A DNA stretch of 64,000 nt from Bilabrum cf. latius (lineage: Eukaryota > Bigyra: Bicosoecida > Bigyra > Bicosoecida), in NCBI GenBank assembly GCA_965178125.1, contig OZ237773.1, positions 515,344 to 579,343 on the forward strand. Reading direction: 5' to 3'. The position numbers were made by a program, and so were the translations under genes. Below, one piece after another: positions 57,909 to 64,000 of this stretch (position 1 is its first letter; each line of letters starts with the position of its first letter). Under the pieces are notes generated by a model, which saw only the letters and a list, made by a program, of their open reading frames with translations, was not told the DNA's origin and did no database searches.

Positions 57909-59558
57909 ATGATGAGATAGGTTGCAAAGAGTACGGCCCGGGCTCTTCGCCGACGGGGGCATACGGGCTCGATTGCATCACCTACATGCAGTGCCACTGT
58001 GTCGTCTCAGTCTGCAGTCACTGGGTCCAGTACTGATGAAGAAGGTGGTAAGAGCCCTGCAGGACATTCTGCGAGCACCAGTGGAAAAGCAGGTGCAGCT
58101 GCGGTCAGTGTCGCGGACCATGCAACTGGTACCGGTTCAAAGAGTGGAAGCAACAGCAGTACACCTACCTAGTCCCGGGCTGCAGCTGCGATGGTATGGC
58201 TCATTGAAGCAACTCATAGCTCTCTCGCACGCGATAGGGTTGATGGAAGCTTAGCATTAAGGAGGCTCCAGCCATACTACGACATCGCGCTACGACCGTT
58301 AGGGACCATATTGAAGAGGAACGCGGTCGCTGTCGGGATTGATAACGACACCGCAGATTTTCTGTACAGATGCGGAGCGCAAGGTGTCAAGCCCCCGCAA
58401 GTGGTACCCGATGCAAGTTGCTGTTCAAAGTTGGTGTATCGGGCACAGAGCTGCATCGAGGGGGTATCCCAATGGTCCCGGTAGGTTGGACGATACCTGG
58501 CGAGTCGGTCGAGCCGAGCGCTGGAATCCATCATGTCTGCGACGGATGCGAATGCGCTGCTGGGCAGGGGCCGGATGCTGGTGCTCACCACCGGACAGGC
58601 CTGGCGCCTGCTGTAGGTGGCGCGGGCTAGGCAGCGCGCGGCCATCGAGGCATAGCAACAGTCAGGTCTAGAGCGTGCAGACGGGCCCTAGGCAGTTGGC
58701 AGTGGCTCGCCTCCCGCACCAGCACCAGCAACAGCACAAGCACCAGCAACAGCACCAGCAACAGCACCAGCAACAGCCGCCAAGCCAGACACTACCCCAG
58801 CCGGAGCCAGCCAAACCTACAACTTATCAAACGCTGGGAGCGCCGCTGCCACCTCCCCGTAGCTGCGGCCTAATGCTGCTGCCTCTCTAGACCTGGACGA
58901 GGACAGTTGGGCCACCCCTGTGTCCCCATGGAGGGGGGCCTCTCTTCTGGACATCGGGGCAGGGGACGGGAGCGTCACGCGGAGGCTGCTGGACCTCGGG
59001 TTCGAACCGTCGAGGAGCAGTGCCACGGAGGTGTCTCGGCCCATGGTGGGGCGGCTGCGGTCCCTAGGGGTGCGCGCTGTTGAGTGTGCGATGCCTGGGC
59101 CAGACGTGTTCCCCCGAGGTGGCTGCTTCGACGTGGTGTCCGTGCTAAATCTGCTCGACAGGTGCGATGACCCGAAGGGGGTGCTGTAGGCCGCCAAGCG
59201 ACTCGTCAGAAAGACCTCTACTACTGGCAGTGGCAGTGGCAGTAGGCCGCCCACTGGCACGGGGAGCGGTCTCTTGCTGCTGGCCGTGGTGCTCCCCTTC
59301 CGGCCATTCGTGGAGGACGGAGTGGCAAGGCGAGTGCCTGCCAGGCCGCTAGCAGTGGGTCGGGCCAATGATCCTAGGCTCTCTTAGGAAGCCATGGCCA
59401 CTGAATTCGAGGCCAACGTTCTAGCACCGGCGGGTCTACGGGCTCTCGTGTACTCCCGCGTCCCGTACCTGTGCGAGGGGGACGGACTGGCCGACTTCTA
59501 TACGCTGCCAGATACCCTATTTGTATGCGATGTTGTGGCACAAGAGCTCGATGAGTGA
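57909..59558 (+). CDS. METTL9: METTL9 (DREV)-family methyltransferase
   Basis: SAM-dependent methyltransferase of the METTL9 family, whose animal member methylates histidine in His-x-His motifs. The intron-free 549-residue frame carries nine TAG codons read as Gln. Family markers: GRGRMLVLTTGQAWRLLQ (human has a similar GxGxMFV segment), motif I SLLDIGAGDGSVTRRLLDLG (about 345-365), the signature VLNLLDRCDDPKGVLQAAKR (about 411-430), VVLPFRPFVEDG and, near the end, VYSRVPYLCEGDGLADFYTL. An N-terminal Ser/Thr/Gly-rich region and a (Pro-Ala-Thr)n-like repeat (about 58724-58790) are extra. The stop is TGA. Two tandem ATGs (57909, 57912) can start it; the first is followed within three codons by a TAG-encoded Gln. 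Confidence 0.87.
58724..58790. repeat. Low-complexity CACCAGCAACAG repeat in METTL9
   Basis: About five imperfect copies of a 12-bp step (CACCAGCAACAG) read in the METTL9 frame as Ala-Pro-Ala-Thr-like residues. They lie in the linker before the methyltransferase domain. Confidence 0.85.
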
Positions 59559-59743
59559 GAGATTTGGGTATACACGCAGTCTAGCCCGGCCCTGGTGGAC
59601 TGGACTACAGCTCTGCAGTGCCATGATGGCGTGACCTCGTCACAATGACACAAGATGAAGAAAATTGTCGAACCGTTTTGCACCATAGCACTAAGAACTT
59701 GTCATTTGATTGCTGCTGTCTTTCGTTTGTGACTCTAGGGAAG

Positions 59744-62170
59744 ATGCGTGCGATGGCCGCTGGGTGTTGTAGGCTGCTGGGTAGAGCCCTGGTTTGGCAG
59801 CGAATACCGTCAACCGGTCTACCAGCTCTAGCACGCATCAGGACCAGCAGAAGGTATTTGTGTTCTGCAAGGCTTGACGGGGCACGAATAGAAATTGATA
59901 AAGCTGAGAGCATTTTGTCGCACGTCGAAGCAAGAGCTCAAATAGAGGCCAGTAGCGGCCACTGGCATGAAAGTCTTATGCAGTGTAGAAGCGTGATCGC
60001 ATCCTTGAGGCGCCAATCTAGTGAATCCGCTGCACTGTCTCCTTCTGACTACGCAAGGGTAGCTTTGATGGACGTGCGGCTGCTCTTAGCTCGACAAGAG
60101 CTGGATGCCGCGTTAGGGCAGGCACCAGTCGCCGTTTTGCACCTGAAGTCTGTCCTCGAGGACGACAAGATCGATTCAAATGCCGACGTCGATGCACTCA
60201 TTCGTGCGGCAGAGAGCACCGGGCGCCGGCTTCGAGCAGAGACGGCGGCTATGTATGGCAAGCCGGCCCTCGATTCAATTGACGAGAGTGTTGCAGACCA
60301 GCTCTCATCGGCAGCACTTGGAATCGAGAGACTGGCGAGAAGGATTCGATTCCGTGGGCTTGATGCGACTGGAAACAAGCAGGATCAGAACGGCATGGAG
60401 CTACCGATGGGCTGGGAAGGTGGCGCTGGGCCAAGGATAGCGGAATTCCTGGAGCAGCACGGCACGAGAGGGGTGCGGGCAGTTGCCACAAATCAGCTCG
60501 CCTGGTCTGAACGCAGGCATGACGCCGCGGGGGCAATGCGCTGGATGCGGCGATTGGACCGTATGGGCGTGCGCCCCTCGGAGCGGGACTGCGTGCATGC
60601 CGTCCGTGCCGTGCTGCTGCAGGGGGACATCAGGGGCGCGTTGTGGATGCTATCGAGGTATCGCGCGTGCATGGCCCCGCGGACAACTCGACTGCACGCC
60701 ATCGGTATCTTGGACGCAGCCTGTTCTCTCTTGTCCTGCGCAGGCACAGCTGGGACGAGTGGCCCAGAGCTCGCCCGGCTTGCAGGGACCGTGGCTGCCT
60801 GCCAGCTGGCTCTGACGCGCGAGTTCGGGGGCATCGTCCCGGGTCGTTTAGCTCGTGTGGTAGCCGATTGTCAGGATCTGTTACGTGGCAAGCATGTGCG
60901 CGGGTTTGGACTGACACAGGACGCAAGCAAGAGCGATAGCAGCCGACGTGAGAATGCGAACAGGGATAGCTTGCGGGAGAGTTATATCAATGGAAGCTCG
61001 CTGGATGACAGCAGCGGCACCAGCCAGCTGGAAGGAGGGAATGCAGGAAGGGGTGCAGGGGGTCAGTCGGATACAGTCATAGGTGGCGCTCATCTCTAGC
61101 ATGGAATCCTTAAGCCACAGCCCAACATCGCAAAGAGTCGTGCTGGTGGTACCATGAATCGACATCGCGGCGTTGTCCCCACAGTGACGGTTCGCCCGGG
61201 GTCTGCGTCTGGGAGTGCGTGGCCACTAGCCGCTGGCCTTTGGCAGGTAGCTGCGGATGCTACACAAACACAATGCAGGGGCACTGTAGGCCCAGCCCTG
61301 GTCCACGTGGAGTGCGAGGCTCACTCTGTCCAACTGGCCCGCGCTCAGGTGCTCAACGCCTCTGCTATGGCCGCGAGGATCTTGGGGCGGAAGCTGCGGG
61401 GGATAGAGAGCAGCCCGCATAGCCAGAGCAAGCAGGGTGTAGAGCAACGGAAAGCACTGTCGACAGCTGGTGAGCGCGTGCTGTGCCTGTCTCCGCTCGA
61501 TGCTTTGATCCCTCCAGCCCATGCGACAAAGAAGAGATCAGCTGGTGGAGTCGTAAGGGCGGCTGTGGGGTGGGTGCCGGTGGCTAGCCTAGTGCCAGCT
61601 CTTGAAACAGGAGATGATACGCAAAGCCTGCCGCATCCACTACAGCGGTAGCTCGCTCAGTTCTATCGGCTGATCGTCGCCAGCCAGGCCTCCCAACAGG
61701 GACTCATGCGAGATGGAGGACCAGCCAGCGGGGGCGCTTCCGAGCTGCAGCCCCTGATTACGCCTGGGAAAAGCAGAAAACCTGCCAAATACGTCGCTGT
61801 GGTACCAGGGTGTTTCTCAAAGCCCGGGCAGCGCTCATCTGGAATCGCTGGGTATCTCCCAGTTAGGGCGGGAGGGGTCGGCAGCTGGACCGAGATGCGG
61901 GCAGCAGGTGTTGAGTCCCAGGCGGAGGCGTGGTACGGGTTGACCACGGTGAGTGCGATTGCCAAGCAGAGATACACATCAAGCGATGGGGACGCTTTCG
62001 CATTGCCAAGTGGCCAGGTGGTGGTGCCCATGCCTCTGGGGCAAGACCACCCCGTCGTGATGTACCCGTCCTTCTCGAAGCTGCCGCAAGTGTATACTGG
62101 TGGGGCCAAGTGGGGCAAGCAGGGTGTTGAGATGCACGGGTTGCGCATGTTTGTCCATGCGTTTGTCTAA
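59744..62170 (+). CDS. Probable mitochondrial helical-repeat (PPR-like) protein
   Basis: An 808-residue frame with two TAG codons read as Gln (61097 and 61649) and a TAA stop. The start MRAMAAGCCRLLGRALVWQR, followed by RIRTSRRYLC, looks like a mitochondrial presequence. An in-frame ATG at 59645 would precede it, but the sequence before 59744 ends in a pyrimidine-rich CTCTAG that may be a splice acceptor. The middle is helical, with one pair resembling pentatricopeptide repeats (AGAMRWMRRLDRMGVRPSER, GDIRGALWMLSRYRACMAP). The C-terminal third is less ordered and ends GVEMHGLRMFVHAFV. It may act on organellar RNA if the PPR reading is right; no specific orthologue recognised. Confidence 0.6.
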
Positions 62171-63053
62171 CAAATGCCGATTATCAAGCAATTCGGTCGG
62201 ATCTACTCACATTTACGGGGTCTAACCCTAACCCTATATCCGGATAGTCACACTACAGGCAGATCTGTGTAGGATCCCGTGCATTGCGCCACAGCCCGTT
62301 CAGGCAGAAAACGCTTCAACATAGCAAATTCCTGCAGAGTGTGCAGCCGGTCGCGACGATGAGAAGCAGAGACAGCTAGAAGAAGTGATTGACAGCGGGA
62401 ATTGGGTTTAATATTTTAGTTGCAGCTACACGTTGGATTGCAAGAGGGTCGTGTTGAAAGAAGAAGATCAAAAAATACACGCAACTTCATCGCGGGACAA
62501 CCAAAACTAGGCTGGGTGTCAAGGGCCGGTGGGAGGTGGTGGAGGGCACCTTCTCGTACTTCTGGTCCTGCAGCTCTACGCACCAGGGCTACGACTCGGA
62601 CGTGGGCGCTGCCCCGCACTCCCGGTTCGACGATGTGGCAGCGTGGGTGACGCACGCGGGCCCGGCTCGGTGCTGCGGGATGGTGCAGCTGCTGCTGGGG
62701 CTGGACGAGGACGGGGGGCTGACGAGGCTGCCCTGGGTGGATGAAGACCCCGTGGTAGGGTGGAGGCTCGAGCCGGGGCCCAAAGCGGTGGCAGACACGC
62801 AGGTGATGGTGAATGGGGAGGCGGTCGGGCATGGCTCGAGGCTAGACCGTTGCCATCGGTGACTCGTAACGGCTTTTTGAGCACTTGGGCCGTGCTGACT
62901 CAAGATTTCTTCACGGCACCGAAGGGATCACCGGCCTTCGCGAGGCTGGTGTGGAAGGAAGCACACGTCGTATGTGGAGGCGTGAAGCCCGCTTGATCTG
63001 CCCCCTTTTCACCTTGTTATATCCTTACACCGGTCTGCTGATTATAGCCCCAT
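62171..63053. other. Subtelomeric spacer with a gene fragment
   Basis: Contains a telomere-like CTAACCCTAACCCTA at 62221-62236. From about 62503 to 62862 a plus-strand frame reads like protein (GRWEVVEGTFSYFWSCSSTH, RFDDVAAWVTHAG, MVQLLLGLDEDGGLTRLPWV) with no start of its own and TGA at its end. A candidate acceptor (AAACTAG) precedes it. I do not recognise the family; it is most likely the remnant or last exon of a truncated gene. Confidence 0.5.
62221..62236. repeat. Interstitial telomere-like motif
   Basis: TCTAACCCTAACCCTA, two CCCTAA units, about 1.1 kb inside the terminal array and in the opposite orientation to it. Confidence 0.85.
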
Positions 63054-63320
63054 CCAGCGCCCGCACACCACACCTACTTGCTCCAGCACAGGCACCATGG
63101 CCCCCATCCAGCGCCCTCACACCACACCTACTTGCTCCAGCACAGGCACCATGGCCCCATCCAGCGCCCGCACACCACACCTACTTGCCCCAGCACAGGC
63201 ACCATGGCCCCATCCAGCGCCCTCACACCACACCTACTTGCTCCAGCACAGGCACCATGGCCCCATCCAGCGCCCTCACACCACACCTACTTGCTCCAGC
63301 ACAGGCACCATGGCCCCATC
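63054..63320. repeat. 53-bp subtelomeric tandem repeat, five copies
   Basis: Five copies of a 53-54-bp unit starting CCAGCGCCC and containing CACCACACCTACTTG and CACAGGCACCATGG abut the telomere directly. Copies differ by a handful of bases (CGC/CTC, GCTCC/GCCCC). Confidence 0.96.
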
Positions 63321-63321
63321 C

Positions 63322-64000
63322 TTAGGGTTAGGGTTAGGGTTAGGGTTAGGGTTAGGGTTAGGGTTAGGGTTAGGGTTAGGGTTAGGGTTAGGGTTAGGGT
63401 TAGGGTTAGGGTTAGGGTTAGGGTTAGGGTTAGGGTTAGGGTTAGGGTTAGGGTTAGGGTTAGGGTTAGGGTTAGGGTTAGGGTTAGGGTTAGGGTTAGG
63501 GTTAGGGTTAGGGTTAGGGTTAGGGTTAGGGTTAGGGTTAGGGTTAGGGTTAGGGTTAGGGTTAGGGTTAGGGTTAGGGTTAGGGTTAGGGTTAGGGTTA
63601 GGGTTAGGGTTAGGGTTAGGGTTAGGGTTAGGGTTAGGGTTAGGGTTAGGGTTAGGGTTAGGGTTAGGGTTAGGGTTAGGGTTAGGGTTAGGGTTAGGGT
63701 TAGGGTTAGGGTTAGGGTTAGGGTTAGGGTTAGGGTTAGGGTTAGGGTTAGGGTTAGGGTTAGGGTTAGGGTTAGGGTTAGGGTTAGGGTTAGGGTTAGG
63801 GTTAGGGTTAGGGTTAGGGTTAGGGTTAGGGTTAGGGTTAGGGTTAGGGTTAGGGTTAGGGTTAGGGTTAGGGTTAGGGTTAGGGTTAGGGTTAGGGTTA
63901 GGGTTAGGGTTAGGGTTAGGGTTAGGGTTAGGGTTAGGGTTAGGGTTAGGGTTAGGGTTAGGGTTAGGGTTAGGGTTAGGGTTAGGGTTAGGGTTAGGGT
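63322..64000. repeat. Telomere, (TTAGGG)n
   Basis: About 113 perfect TTAGGG units run to the end of the window with no variant unit seen. The orientation (G-rich strand 5' to 3' rightward) marks this as a right-hand chromosome end. The array is adjacent to the 53-bp subtelomeric repeats. Confidence 0.99.

Noticed and set aside
1-64000. tRNA genes, especially a suppressor-type tRNA-Gln(CUA)
   Set aside because: I scanned for T-loop GTTCGA-type motifs with matching arms; the few hits (for example near 23980 and 58999) lack a cloverleaf. A covariance-model search would be decisive.
1-64000. Ciliate macronuclear or bacterial origin
   Set aside because: TTAGGG ends, a long multi-gene chromosome arm with 90-540-nt introns and large spacers do not fit a ciliate macronucleus; introns and gene content exclude bacteria. 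No closer taxonomic claim is made.

Overview
The window is the right-hand end of a nuclear chromosome from a microbial eukaryote. It ends in about 680 bp of uninterrupted TTAGGG repeats (63322-64000) with the G-rich strand running outward. The genes carry GT-AG introns, mostly 40-160 nt with acceptors ending CGCAG or TGCAG, and encode core eukaryotic proteins: proteasome, CCT chaperonin, ERAD, SNARE, mitochondrial ribosome and complex III. Coding DNA is GC-rich, with many Gly/Ser/Ala-rich low-complexity insertions.

The dominant feature is a variant nuclear genetic code. TAG is read as glutamine, while TAA and TGA remain stops. About 80 in-frame TAG codons occur across some 22 genes. Several sit where orthologues have an invariant Gln: RLQEDPP of Rad6, FQ.EYA of PSMA3, MQE.EVGDG of CCT8, and VVPQ.G and .GQN.PQV of HGD. 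Every gene end I could define uses TGA (most) or TAA (four: the Rad6-like E2, the DUF5107 protein, PSMD1 and the mitochondrial repeat protein). None needs TAG as a stop. Read with the standard code, most genes here would be split into fragments. I cannot name the organism. The code, TTAGGG telomeres and intron sizes are recorded as evidence only.

Layout. 1-5.6 kb: a partial secreted membrane protein, a small spliced unknown, a GRAM-VASt lipid-transfer protein and a Rad6-like E2. 5.8-14.1 kb: a syntaxin-6-type SNARE, a degenerate PKA regulatory subunit, a membrane-anchored SMP-30-like beta-propeller and a 1,322-residue disordered protein. 14.2-18.3 kb: CCT8 and HGD. 18.3-20.2 kb: an AT-rich gene-poor island. 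20.2-30.4 kb: a DUF5107-TPR protein, a Ubc7-type E2, mitochondrial bS6m, a two-pore K+ channel, ERp29 and PSMA3. 30.6-44.4 kb: PSMD1, glycerol-3-phosphate dehydrogenase, a giant SEL1L/HRD3 and an amino-acid transporter. 44.7-52.8 kb: TRM10, a lipidated ARF-like GTPase, QCR2 and a coiled-coil protein. 53-62.2 kb: a P-loop NTPase with a nuclease-like C-terminus lying between two copies of a roughly 1-kb segment, then METTL9 and a mitochondrial repeat protein. 62.2-64 kb: subtelomere and telomere.

The left two-thirds mostly alternates convergent and divergent gene pairs. One divergent pair joins two proteasome genes (PSMA3 and PSMD1) over 230 bp. Proteostasis genes are numerous (Rad6, CCT8, Ubc7, ERp29, PSMA3, PSMD1, SEL1L). 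The last 14 kb reads almost entirely toward the telomere and holds the fastest-looking genes with the most TAG codons.
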